From: Aradus depressus
Lineage: Eukaryota; Arthropoda; Insecta; Hemiptera; Aradidae
Direction of reading: 5' to 3'
NCBI GenBank assembly: GCA_963662175.1
Contig: OY759225.1
Location: 6,769,107 to 6,833,106, forward strand
DNA length: 64,000 bases
How positions within the stretch are numbered: position 1 is the first letter of the stretch; each line of letters starts with the position of its first letter. The notes below the pieces were generated by a model that was not told the origin of the DNA, ran no database searches, and worked only from the letters and a program-made list of their open reading frames with translations. Made by a program: the position numbers and the translations under genes. This document shows, in pieces, positions 12,244 through 47,517 of this stretch.

Positions 12244-12989
12244 GACTCTCCCTTATCCGGCGTGACGCCGGATAACAGAAAACGCCGAATAACGGAAATC
12301 ATCAATTAATGAGAAAAAATATATCAATTAAAGCATAAAAAAGTGTTTTTAGGTGAGCTAAGGAATAAAACAGGTATGTATTTTGTTGATAACATTTATT
12401 AAATTGACAAATATGTACATACTGAACATTGATTTATTATATGTACATATGTATATTTATCCAAGCATTAAAAATATATTTTGAAATCTGCGTTTAATTA
12501 CATACATATTTAAAACAAAATCTAAAATTCTAAAAATATTATTTGTTAAAAAAATCGGTAATTTTCAAATGTTTGATTTTCAACTAAGTATTTATTATTA
12601 TTTATTTATAGGGAATTAGTGAAGTAATAAAATATTGTATTAGCGATCCCTTCATTATAAATACAATTTACATATGTATGTATGTACAATAAAGATACAT
12701 AAAAAATTTGTGAGATACGGAATTATTATGTGCTCGTAAATACACGTGTTTCATGTAATTGATAATCTAATAATTGAATGTTAATTTTAGTTTAACAAAT
12801 TTGATATTATTTTTCGAGATTTTTTTTAAAGATACATAAAAAATTTGTGAGATACGGAATTATTATGTGCTCGTAAATACACGTGTTTCATGTAATTGAT
12901 AATCTAATAATTGAATGTTAATTTTAGTTTAACAAATTTGATATTATTTTTCGAGCGCCGTATAACAGAACGCCGGATAAGGGAGAGTC
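12244..12989. mobile_element. TA-flanked inverted-repeat DNA element (pogo/Tigger-like MITE)
   Basis: Terminal inverted repeats GACTCTCCCTTATCCGGC (12244) and GCCGGATAAGGGAGAGTC (ending 12989) are exact and bounded by TA on both sides. The end sequence and TA target resemble pogo/Tigger mariner relatives. No transposase frame is present, so it is non-autonomous. It contains an internal tandem duplication, listed separately. Confidence 0.82.
12691..12954 (+). repeat. 137-bp tandem duplication inside the MITE
   Basis: AAAGATACATAAAAAATTTG starts at 12691 and again at 12828. The copies are near identical through TTTTTCGAG. Confidence 0.9.
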
Positions 12990-13225
12990 TACTGTACTAA
13001 ATTTTGTGTGGATATAATTATTATATTGGTAGTTATTACAATTTTTGAGTCAAGCTTTGGCCGAAAATCAACTGTTGCCGTCCTTCTTTCAGAATACACT
13101 CTTTCTATCGGGAGTTATGTTCACATACATATAGACACGAAATTTCGGTAAAAATTACATAAAATTTCAGACCGATTACATAACTTCTTCTATACTTTTT
13201 AAAGCTGGGGAAGTAGATTGTAGAT
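12990..13225 (+). repeat. MITE-like dispersed repeat, 3' part
   Basis: TTTTGTGTGGATATAATTAT, CTATCGGGAGTTATGTTCAC and the end TAAAGCTGGGGAAGTAGA. Confidence 0.5.
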
Positions 13226-13870
13226 AATAATGTATCTCGGGGATTGTAAACCCTTGTACTGATATGGGCTTGTTATGTTGAAGGTTGGCCTACAGTCTAC
13301 AGGGCCTGCGAACCCCGGGGCTCCGCAGGAGGGGGGGAGCAGGCCAAGGACTCACGAGGGGCAATGCCCCGTCCTGGGGCCAACATCCCCCCCCAGGCCC
13401 CCAACTTCAATCTTTTGTCTGTCTCCCTTCTCCTAGTCACTTCACTCACTGCAATTTTTTTTTTTTTTTTTCTTTTGATCTCTCAGATGAATAGTTCTCA
13501 TCCCGATCGAAATGTTTTATCATTCATAATTGTCCATGAATTGTTTTAAAAATAATGAAAGGGTCTTGTCTGTGACGTAGTTGAAAGCTTGAAAAAGTTA
13601 TCGATTCGAATTATCAATATATAGTAGTATCGCAACGAAATTTTATATTCGGATTGTCAATTATTGTATTGCGGTCTATCGGGTTCGGAGGGAGAGCAAA
13701 AAATAGATTGATCAGTTTTACTTCCCAATCTATACAAAGTATATTAAGAAATAGTTTTAAAAACAATTTTATTGGTTCAGCACAAGTTGGTGGTATACAC
13801 AAAATTGAAAACATTCAGATTGGAAAGGTAACATTTAAATTAAAAAAGTTTACGGATAATTAACAAAATC
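13226..13870. other. No gene; G/C-rich unclassified patch
   Basis: 13290-13430 is GC-rich with CCCCGGGGCTCCGCAGGAGG. Similar wording (CCCCAAGGTGCCTCAGG, CGGCCCCAGATCCCC) recurs at 26450-26540 and 24620-24680, suggesting an unclassified dispersed repeat. Confidence 0.35.
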
Positions 13871-14358
13871 TTAGTAGAGACGAGGTTGGAGCCTCCTATC
13901 TGGTGTTGGTTCTCCCAACTTGCAGAACTGGGCTCCAGGCACCAGGACGAGCTTTTCATGGTAGTCTAGGGTCAGTTTGGCGATGAAAGCCTCCATGTCC
14001 GGGATATCCACTTCCCTTCGGATCTGCTGATTCCGGACGAACCAAGGTGCGCCCACTGCCCAACGAAGGACCTTGTTTTCAAACCTTCCAAGTTTGTCTA
14101 GATGAGTTTTGCTTGCACCTTGCCAAATAGGTGATGAATGGTCATAACAAGGCTGTGTAGAGTAGTGTGCAGCATTTGTGTGAGTGGTGCACGTCTGTTC
14201 AGTAGTGGGTATAGTTGTGATAGTCGAGTGTATGCTTGTGTTAGTTTTCTATGTATGTGTGTCTTCCATGTCAGTCTAGTGTCGAAATGTACTTCAAGGT
14301 ACTTGATTGTCACATCAGTAGGTGTCCAGGAATCCCGATAGAATGAATATATAGGCAC
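13871..14358 (-). pseudogene. LINE (Jockey clade) reverse transcriptase C-terminal fragment
   Basis: The minus strand from 14358 reads VTIKYLEVHFDTRLTWKTHI, then RKLTQAYTRLSQLYPLLNRR, typical of the Jockey RT thumb. After a break near 14090 a second frame reads GAPWFVRNQQIRREVDIPD and ends LQPRLY. The two parts are in different frames and the join between them is decayed, so it is a dead, 5'-truncated copy. Confidence 0.8.
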
Positions 14359-15393
14359 AACATTATAATTTTGAGCCTAATCGGTCGAAGGGAAGGAGAG
14401 GACACAAAAAGTCTAATAACTGCTGCAATTTGATATGTAAATTCAAAACCCCATAAGGACAACTATTAATATGGCTGAAATCGGCCGAAATGAATGGGGG
14501 GGGATCAGTGGGCTCAACTCATTTTCAGCACAATTTTCCAAAATGAAGGGAAGTAGTGGGCAGGGTATTATATCGATATGAAATTTTATATTCAGATTCA
14601 GAAGTCCTTGAATATGACACCTATCGATTTTCAACCCCTACTCTGCCACCGAGACCCTCTGTCACAAAACTTTTAAACAAGTCTTCATATTTATGCATTG
14701 AACTCATTCCGTCCACTCCCATGGCATCCCCTTGTGTTGGTAGGTAAAGGAGATGTCTGGTTGGGCCCCCATAAACCAATTGGAGGGCCCCATAAAATTT
14801 AATTTGAGCCCCTCACCGACCTGTGACAACTTGGTGTAATTTTTGCGAAAGGGTTGTTTCACAATTGAACCTTCACAAAAATACCTTCTGGGCAATTTGG
14901 CAAAAAAAAAAAAAAAGGTTTCAAGGTTAGTTTTGACCTGTTATTTTTATGGGTGCCATTTTTCTATAACGTTTTCCTTTTTATGACAGGTACCATTTTG
15001 CGAAAACTTTCAGTTATTGCTGTCTTGACCTACTTACTTAGATTGCGTTATTTTGTCTGAACAGTAATTTTTGTGCAACAACTTCAAAATTTTAAATATC
15101 TAGTATCGATTAATTTGGTTTGGTGACGTCAAATCCGCTGTTCGGGTTTTCAATCATTTCAATAGAGACAATAAGCTGAAACTTGGTACCTCACGGTGAC
15201 AATGCAATATATCAAAATTTCTGCAAAATCAGTTTAGTGGTACACCAGTCTATTTGTTGCATGTTACATATATCATGTAATTTTATTCGCTTGATTTATG
15301 CGAAAATGGACGATGCTATGCAAATATCGTTTATTATAAAAAAATGTTCTTTAGGAAATTTTTATCAATTTTTTCACCCCTTAGCGTCTCCAA
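14359..15393. other. No gene; diverged repeat sequence
   Basis: 14340-14640 carries reverse-oriented MITE-like wording (CTAATCGGTCGAAGGGAAGG). The remainder shows no recognised feature. Confidence 0.35.
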
Positions 15394-15515
15394 TATTGGT
15401 CGCATGGTCTTACTATGGTTTGCAGGTTCGAATCCCGTTCTGGGGAGGGTTTTATTTCATAGATAGAGCTCCCTCCCGGGGCCCATAGATGTCCTAAATG
15501 AAAAAAAATAAAACG
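15394..15515 (+). mobile_element. SINE family 2 fragment
   Basis: TTGGTCGCATGGTCTTACTATGG, box B GGTTCGAATCCCG, and TTTTATTTCATAGATAGAGC. The 5' tRNA half is missing. Confidence 0.65.
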
Positions 15516-15564
15516 TGAAATTCCGGTAAGAAGATTCGACATCGAATTTCTATTTAATATAATA

Positions 15565-15714
15565 TAAATTTTTTAGTTATTGTGACTCATTTTCGGGGTT
15601 CAACTTCAAGGTCATATTGCCTACTATCAGTGTTCTTAGATAAAAAACCTATGGGTCTCGGCCGGGTTTCGAACTCGGGATCTTCAGCTCAGAAGGCAAG
15701 CTACCGGCGCCCTA
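15565..15714 (-). mobile_element. SINE family 1, internally deleted
   Basis: Both ends are recognisable (TTATTGTGACTCATTTTCGG; AAGCTACCGGCGCCCT) but most of the body is missing. Confidence 0.7.
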
Positions 15715-16079
15715 AAATTGTTATATGAAGCGACTACAATAAACAATATATTAATTTTATAATAATTATTGTTGAATTGTATGAAAATAAATACAAGATA
15801 TTATTTATTTATTTTTTTTGTCATCCAGACAGAAATATAATAACAATTGGAGACTACTAACCTTAGATTCTCACGGGTGAACTCAGCTGAATGCAGCATT
15901 TTCAGTGTTCCAAACTACGCCACCTCCTGTCATCAGTTTTACTAAAAACTAGTTTTAGTCAGTATTACAGTAGGAATCTAAAAACTGGTCTATTGAAGAC
16001 AACCAGTAAATAAATAAACAAGGACAATTTTATTTATTTATATGAGGACTACGCTCTATAGGACTGGAAATGTCGGTGA

Positions 16080-16415
16080 ATCTTCGGGATTGTACTTCCC
16101 CACCAAGAAATAATCAATTATTTTGCTCTCCCTCCAAAACCAACAATATTTGAGCTACACTTATTTGGCTGCAAGTCAATAGGCGTCCTTACGGGGGATG
16201 TGGGTACAAGTCCTTACGGGGGATGTGGGTACAAGTCCTTACGGGGGATGTGGGTACACATATAATATGTCGTGTTCATACTTTCATTCTATCGGGAGTT
16301 ATCGTCATCACAGATATACACAATTTTTTTTGAGGGGAGGGGGAATCTGATTGTAGGAAAACATGAAATTTCGGTTTCTGACCGATTAAATAACTTCCTT
16401 TATACATCGAATAGC
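16080..16415 (+). repeat. MITE-like dispersed repeat copy
   Basis: Starts TGTACTTCCCCACCAAG and ends near ATAGCTGTAG before a poly-A run. It contains three copies of a 25-bp unit. Confidence 0.55.
16185..16258 (+). repeat. 25-bp tandem repeat, three copies
   Basis: GTCCTTACGGGGGATGTGGG plus TACAA repeats at 16185, 16210 and 16235, essentially exact. Confidence 0.9.
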
Positions 16416-16420
16416 TGTAG

Positions 16421-16451
<31 letters not shown>

Positions 16452-16691
16452 GTTTAAGCAAATTAATCCTTATAATTAAATGTCTGAAAATGCTTGAAGG
16501 TAAATAAGATATACTGAGGCATCAGTTCAGCAATATATTCTACATACATAACTAGTTTTGACTTTATCGTCATTAAACATACATTAATTTATAATTTTAA
16601 AAAATACCAGAAGTTACGAACTATTATTAAGTCAACAATTTACAATAAATAAGTGTAAGTAAGATAAAAAGAGATAAAATACTAATATTAT

Positions 16692-16958
16692 TAGGTTAGG
16701 TTAGGTTTTATGACTCATGCCCGGGCTTTAACTACGAGGTCATATCGCCTACTACCAGAGCGCTCTTTCGTCACTCTGGTGGACATGAGCCCGAATCTAC
16801 TATGGGACTCGTTAAAGACCTCTAACCTAGGTGAATAAAAATTTAGGACTTCCATAGTAGAGTTGGGCTCATGTCTACCAGAGTGACGTAATAGTGCTCT
16901 CTGGTAGTAGGCGATATTACCTTGTAGTTAAAGCCCGGGCATGAGTCATAATAACTAA
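16692..16958. repeat. Head-to-head palindrome of SINE family 1 3' ends
   Basis: The left half reads the SINE 3' end in reverse; the right half (from about 16815) reads it forward to CCCGGGCATGAGTCATAATA. The halves are diverged copies (e.g. GAGCGCTC against TAGTGCTC), so the palindrome is old or joined from two insertions. Confidence 0.8.
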
Positions 16959-16992
16959 CAAATAAGTCGACTACATTTGCTATATTACCCCT

Positions 16993-17301
16993 TAGAAGGC
17001 ACTGATAGCTCAGTGGTATGCGTGCTTGCCTTCTGAGCTCAAGGTTGTGGGTTCGCAACCCGGCGGTAAAATAAACTTAAGCAAGCCGTCCTTCGGATGG
17101 GACGGCGAGCGATGGTCCCGAGCCTGTACTCGTCAGGTACTCGTTAAAGACCCCTGCCCTAAGTAAATAAAAATTTAAGGTAGGCAAAATTTATTTCCCA
17201 CAGTAGAGTCGGGCTCATGTCCACCAGAGTGAGGAAAGAGCTCTCTGGTAGTAGGCGATATTACCTTGTAGTTAAAGCCCGGGCAAGAGTCATAACTAAC
17301 T
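16993..17301 (+). mobile_element. tRNA-derived SINE, family 1, near full length
   Basis: AGGCACTGATAGCTCAGTGG head, box B decayed to GGTTCGCAACC, 3' end CCCGGGCAAGAGTCATAACT. Confidence 0.85.
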
Positions 17302-17714
17302 ATAACCCCCTATATATTCCTAACGGAAGACGGAGTGGTGTTACTGGCCGGTTACTAGTGAGATTCCCTAAAACTTTCACACCGGGTGGACCCATCACCG
17401 CTACACACACAGCGTTGCTTTCCCCAACCTCCCAGTCCAACTTTCGTTTTCTGGATATCCATACATATATTTCTGTCTTCTATCTCTTTCCTATCTACAT
17501 CATATGTTTCTCTTTAAAAAAAATATATATATAATAATATAAATAAATAAATAAAATGCACACTTTCTCCAGTTCCCAGAATTGTAGGTTTTGCATGAAG
17601 AAAACAAAATGAAATTAATTAAATAAAAACTTTCCAGAATACGTTTTCAACACAACTGCTTCATCATCAGTGGCACAAATAGTGACATAAATATCTATAG
17701 TTGCCTTACATAAA
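17302..17714. other. No gene; includes ribozyme-like remnant
   Basis: Mostly unclassified. 17638-17680 resembles the hammerhead-bearing element at 61457-61495 in reverse orientation. Confidence 0.4.
17638..17680 (-). ncRNA. Decayed hammerhead-like motif
   Basis: On the minus strand CTGATGA (17670-17664) is followed by a weak stem II, then GAAAACGTATTC. It closely matches the better preserved 61457-61495 motif but its stems are partly broken. Confidence 0.4.
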
Positions 17715-18010
17715 GATTTCTGAATCTTCATACTAAAGTGTTGATACAATCATTACATGGGCAGTTATTAGGGTTTTGTGTTGAGCTGATCCCCCCTTTC
17801 CGGATTTTGCGGAAAATTAATAAGTGATGTCCTTATGGGGTTTTGAATTTAAATATAAATAGTCGATATGTTTATTATATCGGCAGTTATTTTCACAGAG
17901 TATCATTTTCACAGACATAGACAGACATGAAATTCTGTTGAAAACTCTGAATCGAATTTCTGACCGATTACATAATTTCCCCTTCATTTTGTATAGCTGG
18001 AGAAATAATA
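17715..18010 (+). repeat. MITE-like dispersed repeat copy
   Basis: TTTCTGAATCTTCATACTAA, TACATGGGCAGTTATTAGGG, TATATCGGCAGTTATTTTCAC, ending TATAGCTGGAGAAATA. Confidence 0.55.
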
Positions 18011-18119
18011 TAAACAACTAAAAATAAAAATTTTAAATTGAACAATATTATAATTTAAATTTTTTTGCCTCAAAATGTCCTTTAAAGACTAAAAACATTC
18101 AGCATTTTCACAAATCCAA

Positions 18120-18647
18120 ACGTCTTGGGGGAGGGGGGGGGATTGCATGGTGTGGCTACGCCACGGAGGACGGGAGGAGAGAACTATGGTTCATGCTATT
18201 TGTTATTGTTGTTGAGATTGGCTGTGTGGATCATTGGGGCACTGGCAAGACAGGATACCAAAACACTTCATCCTCAAGATATATCTATCTATATATAAAT
18301 AAAAAATATATAAAAAAAGGCGGGTTGGTGAGTTGATTATTGGCGGGAGATGGCGGCCTTGGCCCGCGCCCGGGAAATCAGTCAAGGTCACTGACCGAGG
18401 TGGGTGGAGTGGGGGAAGCTGAGGACTAATGAGAGGTCGAGCTGCCCCTCCACCCTGTCCTAGAGGGCATCGCCCTTCCCCCACCCTAAACCCCTCCTCA
18501 CCTGAACATTGAACTTGGAGCCTTCCTTTCACTCTTTCCGAACTGCTCGCAGAGTTAAGAACGCGCTTCATTGTTTTTGTGTGATTTTTTTTTTATTATT
18601 ATTATTTTCTCTTTAAGTTCTGAATGTTGTAGTGAATTGTTTTCAAA
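18120..18647 (+). promoter_or_regulatory. Putative E75 isoform promoter and 5' UTR region
   Basis: This stretch has no match to the dispersed repeats that fill its flanks and is far more GC-rich than its neighbours, especially 18330-18560. It contains an EcRE-like palindrome at 18385-18397, an arthropod-initiator-like TCAGTC at 18378, TATA-like runs at 18288-18318, and a minimal uORF (ATG TTG TAG, 18624-18632) shortly before the E75 start at 18648. In-frame stops precede that ATG, so the reading frame cannot extend further upstream without splicing. That it is a promoter is inferred from position and composition only; a transcription start cannot be fixed from sequence. Confidence 0.5.
18385..18397 (+). 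promoter_or_regulatory. Ecdysone response element-like inverted repeat (IR-1)
   Basis: AGGTCA-C-TGACCG is an inverted repeat of nuclear-receptor half-sites with a one-base spacer. It matches 12 of 13 positions of the EcR/USP consensus RGKTCANTGAMCY; only the last base differs. It lies 251 bp upstream of the E75 start codon. The preceding bases (TCAAGGTCA) also form an extended monomer half-site of the type bound by FTZ-F1 or related receptors. E75 is a known direct ecdysone target, so the position is sensible, but binding is not shown. Confidence 0.6.
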
Positions 18648-42984
<24,337 letters not shown>

Positions 42985-44775
42985 GCCTCTCATCCCCTAA
43001 GTACAAACTAACCCCCTCTCCCCCCATGTATATAAACTATATACTATTCGTGGTACAAATCAAACCCTTCTATGTGATCTCCCCCTCCCTCATCCCCCCT
43101 TGTACATATGCCCCTGGGGACTTTTGTATGTATATCGTTCTTATGAACTTAATTCTTACGGTGCCACCCTATTTTCGTCTTGTGAACCCTGTATTATTGA
43201 CAAACCAAATAACTTATTGGAGTATACATAATTTTTTTGTTTTTTTAATTAGCAATTTATTAAAATATATAGTCGTGTGAAAATTATTCTGTTTTTCTGT
43301 TGACATTGTTTCGTTGATAGATATTTTTCAAATAAGTGTTTTACAATCCTGTATAGCTAGTTACTGTTGTGCTATAATCAATATAATATATATTCTCATT
43401 AAATTATTTTGGTTGAATTGACAAATTTTTTGAACATGTGCATCATTGCTTGTTTGGGGCCTTTAGAAAATTGATTACTAATTCAAAAATACAATATAGA
43501 TGTGAGAAGGCTCAAAATAAAATTTAAAAAAATAAATAAAAAAAAACACTCATAAGGCTCTAAAGCACCAATCCTTTATTGTTATTATTAATTTTTTTTT
43601 TACTATTTAGATTTAAACATATTTGAATATATGTAAATGTGATATATTTCAATATATAGTGGGGCTTGCATTTTATTTGTATGTGTGTATGTTTAGTCTC
43701 AATTATGTGTCTCAAAAGTAATCATACATTTTTTGAAAAAAAAAAGTTTTAAAAAACTTAAAAAAAAAAGTTAATAATAATGTTCGGTCCCTCATTTTGT
43801 AAATATAAATTTGTGAGGTATTTGAGACTGAAAGGAAGCACGCCTCTTTTTAAGGCAAAAAAACAACAACAACAAAAAAAACAGAAAATGTGTTTGTTCC
43901 AATTTTACACAGTGGTATATACAATTGTGAAAACCCACCATTTGAAAGATAATCATGTATAAAGAGTTTGTATAAAGTTGAATATTGATACTGTAGTTAT
44001 ATAAATTTAAAAAAAATCGAACTCCAAAGTTTATATTATTTTTGTGTTATAAATATTTGTACATATTGAAAATAATAAATTTAATATATATATATACATA
44101 TATATATAAATGAAAATATATTTCGCTGATTTTAGGCGTCGCTTCCTAAAGCATTTTTCTTATTTTTCTCTTTTTTTTTTTTATTTTTTATTGTAAACTT
44201 TTTGTCGAAAAAATTTTTTTCAATCCCTAAAACTAAGAAAAAATTATAACTAATTTTCAGAAGTTTTTTTATTTTATTTTATTTTTTTGTTGGAAAATTT
44301 ATTTATTGATAGTGACTAGCGAAAAATTAGAAAAAGAAAAAAGAGAAAAATTAAATACTAAGACAAATCATTGAGCCATCCAAAAATTAATTGTTGGTGG
44401 TATCATATAATTCCCAAAATATATAAATATATATATATGTGTATATGCTGGAGTCGTTAGAATTTATTTTATTATATTTAAAAAAGAAAAAAAAATGATA
44501 ATTTTAGAATATTTTTTATTTTCTGGTTATATGTGTAATTATATTATCATTATAAAGATAAGCCAGTGATTGTTTTTCTTTTTTTTTTGAATGTTTGATA
44601 ATGTTGTGAATTGTTTAAAAAAATATATCTGAAAAAACTATTTAAAAAAAAAATTATTTAAAAATTGCAATCTTCACTGGGAGAAGTGTGTGTGTGTGCT
44701 TGAGTTTTAATTTTGTAAAGCTTGGACAAAATTGTCTGAGACAGTCAGAATAAAAAGTGTCTGGTGAAAATTACA
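42985..44775 (+). other. E75 3' UTR
   Basis: After the stop come about 150 bp of C-rich sequence, then about 1.6 kb of A/T-rich DNA with many ATTTA and TTTTTA elements. No SINE, MITE or LINE fragment is seen here, whereas such repeats resume just after 45.0 kb. Candidate poly(A) signals occur at 44074-44079 and, with a following GT-rich stretch, at 44749-44754. Length is inferred, not measured. Confidence 0.6.
44749..44754 (+). terminator. Candidate distal poly(A) signal of E75
   Basis: AATAAA followed within a few bases by AAGTGTCTGGTG, a GT-rich downstream element. An earlier AATAAA at 44074-44079 is an alternative proximal site. Confidence 0.45.
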
Positions 44776-44999
44776 TACAGTTTTTTTTTTTATTCTTCAG
44801 AAAAATTATCCTTTTCCTTTCTTATTATTTGAAAAAAAAAAAAATTATAAAAGAGGAAGTTGTCCCACGAACTCACTCCCAAAATCTTCCTTAATATTTG
44901 GAATTTTTTTGAAGGACTCTCCGTTAGTAAGTAGTGCCAGGTGCAGAATCCAGATTATAATGTGGAGTGTACTTTAAAAATCCAAAAAAAACTGGTGCA

Positions 45000-46270
45000 T
45001 ATACATTCAAGAATTGAAAATAAGAGCTTATAGCCTCCAAAACGGACATTTTAGTTCTCCAGAATTACACTACTTCAAAATCAGAATGAAAAAAGTCGAT
45101 GAATCACCGGAATTCTTCCTCAATACAAATTATGTTTTCGAAAACATTCGATCGTTTGAGATACAAATCTATAGTAAACCTACAAAATGGCTTCTGTATC
45201 ATACTAAATTTTATGTCAATACATTCATTTCATCTGCAGGTATTACTAAGGTTTTTGAGTGCTTTATATAATTTTTTGATGAAATCAGCTTGTTTTGAAG
45301 TGAATTATTCTGACGGTCCTCTCCAATTTTCTTACCTTTAGACACGACATCTAACTATAGACTTTTTTACTTCAATACAGTCAGCCTTTCAGGTTATTAA
45401 TTTTACTTTAAAGTTAAATAACTATTTTTTTTTTTTTTTACAAATCGTTACGATGCATACATTTTTGGAATCTTAGCCCTAAGATTCCAAATATTTTGCT
45501 AAAGGGGGCAAGGAATAGGGCCTCAATGAGGAAATATATGCCCCTATGTAAGTCAACTATAGATTTTTAGCCCAAACAATTCAATAAAGGAAATAAAATT
45601 GTTGGTGGTTAACAAACCTCTTTTTTGTTATCAACTGAATAACCTCATTTTGTGAAATTTCGGAATCTGCAAGAAAGCAACATTACAAAAATTACAAAAA
45701 GATATGAGGAGCCAAAATTATGGATGGGAGTCCCATTGTTTTTGTGCTTTTATCAGTGTTTATCTGTGGCGATAGAGGCAGCTTCTTGAAGAGGGTAGTG
45801 ACCTTATTTTAGAAGAGATATGCTAATATTCTGTATTTAGGGTAGAATAAATTGTGGACTGAACCCTGAGCTCGGAGTCCTGAAGGACTGGGATCAGCCA
45901 TCGGCAGAACAATTTGCGCTAGCCCGGCTTAACTGATTGCTTCTCCTACCGCTAGGAGCCAACAAATCGGCTGAACAACAGGTAGTCGGTGTTCGTTACC
46001 ATCTTCAGGTTCAGTCCCAGTTATAGGACCCCAATCAACTCCATGCTAGTCAGGTCGTACAGCGAACATGACCTGGTAATATTTTGGACATCCAGTGAGA
46101 GACATTACCATAAACTCCTGATAAATATGAATATGTTGACAAAATTTTATATGTGTATCCAGAACCTTATGAGACACCTATTGATTTTCAGCCAAATTGG
46201 CCAAAATAACCTTATGAAGAAAAACTGCAAAAATTGCTGAAGTTATAAATGAATCGACACAAAATTGTAG
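45000..46270. repeat. MITE-like repeat fragments and unclassified sequence
   Basis: Repeat wording occurs at 45090-45260 (TCGATGAATCACCGGAATTC, TTTTATGTCAATACATTCAT) and in reverse at 46085-46280. 45860-46080 is GC-richer (CGGAGTCCTGAAGGACTGGG) and unclassified. No gene seen. Confidence 0.4.
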
Positions 46271-46415
46271 ACATAAATTCATAAACACCCTGAGGTCGAC
46301 ACCTATCAATTTTCAACAGAATCGGCTTGAGAGAAGGGGTAAGTCAGAAATAATTGATAATTGTCAATGTAACGAAATTTGGTATGAAGGTTCAGAAGCC
46401 CCTGAGTTAGACACC

Positions 46416-46602
46416 TGTAGCGACCTATGTATCGGAGGATCCAACATGGATTTAGGAACTCACCATACAGCTTCCATTTACGGCCGACAGGTGCATCCAA
46501 GTCAGTCCTCAAGAAACCTTTGTACAAGCTTGTTTCGATTAAAATTGATGTCCCCAAATAAATGTGTTGGGTATTAATATTATTAGAATTAAGCCCCCAA
46601 CA
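46416..46602 (+). repeat. 5' LTR (187 bp)
   Basis: TGTAGCGACC...CCCCCAACA. Starts TG and ends CA, and contains an AATAAA near the 3' end followed by TGTGTTGGG. It matches the 3' LTR at every base I compared. Confidence 0.92.
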
Positions 46603-46641
46603 ATTGGTGACCCCAACAATTGGTGACCCCGTATTGAACTG
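46599..46641 (+). promoter_or_regulatory. Primer-binding site, partly duplicated
   Basis: The 16-bp unit AACAATTGGTGACCCC occurs twice in tandem (46599-46614, 46615-46630). TGGTGACCCCG in the second copy is complementary to the 3' end of insect tRNA-Trp (…CGGGGUCACCA). The duplication straddles the LTR edge. Confidence 0.75.
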
Positions 46642-46683
46642 TTCAACATTATTTATAGTGATATTTCAAGTAAGTAGTGTAAA

Positions 46684-47517
46684 ATGTCTACAAGTGAAAG
46701 TGGGACCGGAGCAGAAGCACATTTTCCTAACATGGCCGAAGCGAGCCACAACCTCGAAGCAAGTAAGGTTAGCATTAAAATTCCCCCTTTTTGGCAACAA
46801 AAACCTGAAATATGGTTTTACCAAATTGAAGCACAATTTAATATTAATAAAATTACATCGGAGGAAACAAAATTTAATTATGTGGTATCACAAATGGATC
46901 CGAAGTATATAGAAAACATTTGGGATATCATTCAAGGGACTGCTACAAATAAATATACTAGAGCTAAGGAAACACTTCTTAATATTTTTAAAGAAAGTGA
47001 ACAATGTAAGATTAAGAAATTAATTACGGGATTAGATCTCGGAGATATGAGGCCTAGTCAATTATTGAGAAAAATGCGGAACCTGGCTGGTACTGATATT
47101 TCTGACACAGTTTTAAAAACACTCTGGTTAGAAAAACTCCCAGATTCTATAAAGAATGTTCTCATTGTTAGTGAGGAAACTTTAGACAAAATAGCCATTA
47201 TAGCTGACAAAATTGTGGAAATGAACCCACATAGAGACATATGTAGTGCTGATAGTAGACCCAGTCAAGATGCTCTAATTCAAGAATTGTTAACTAAAAT
47301 TTCAAGCCTCGAGTTACAAATAAATGAAATCTCCGGTCGGTCTCGTTCTCACCACCGAGACCACAGTCGCAACCGTGGTACTAGCAAACCCAGAAAACGA
47401 TTTGACCCACAGGGTAAATATTGTTTTTTTCATTTCCAGTTTGGAAAAAAATGCTACCCTGATAAATGTCGTCAACCATGCGCCTGGAAAAGTCAGGAAA
47501 ACTCCAACCTGCAGTAG
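46684..47517 (+). CDS. gag: Gag polyprotein of the Gypsy element
   Basis: 277 residues from ATG (AAAATGTCT). The central region ([20 protein letters not shown]) is the capsid-like part seen in insect Gypsy Gags. The C-terminus is Arg-rich and then carries a Cys-His-Cys-Cys box: C247, H250, C262, C266. This differs from the usual CCHC knuckle. It ends at TAG 47515-47517, overlapping pol by 52 nt. Confidence 0.9.
   Translation: MSTSESGTGAEAHFPNMAEASHNLEASKVSIKIPPFWQQKPEIWFYQIEAQFNINKITSEETKFNYVVSQMDPKYIENIWDIIQGTATNKYTRAKETLLNIFKESEQCKIKKLITGLDLGDMRPSQLLRKMRNLAGTDISDTVLKTLWLEKLPDSIKNVLIVSEETLDKIAIIADKIVEMNPHRDICSADSRPSQDALIQELLTKISSLELQINEISGRSRSHHRDHSRNRGTSKPRKRFDPQGKYCFFHFQFGKKCYPDKCRQPCAWKSQENSNLQ

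Noticed and set aside
12244..12989. Autonomous transposon
   Set aside because: No transposase frame; only inverted ends and an internal duplication.
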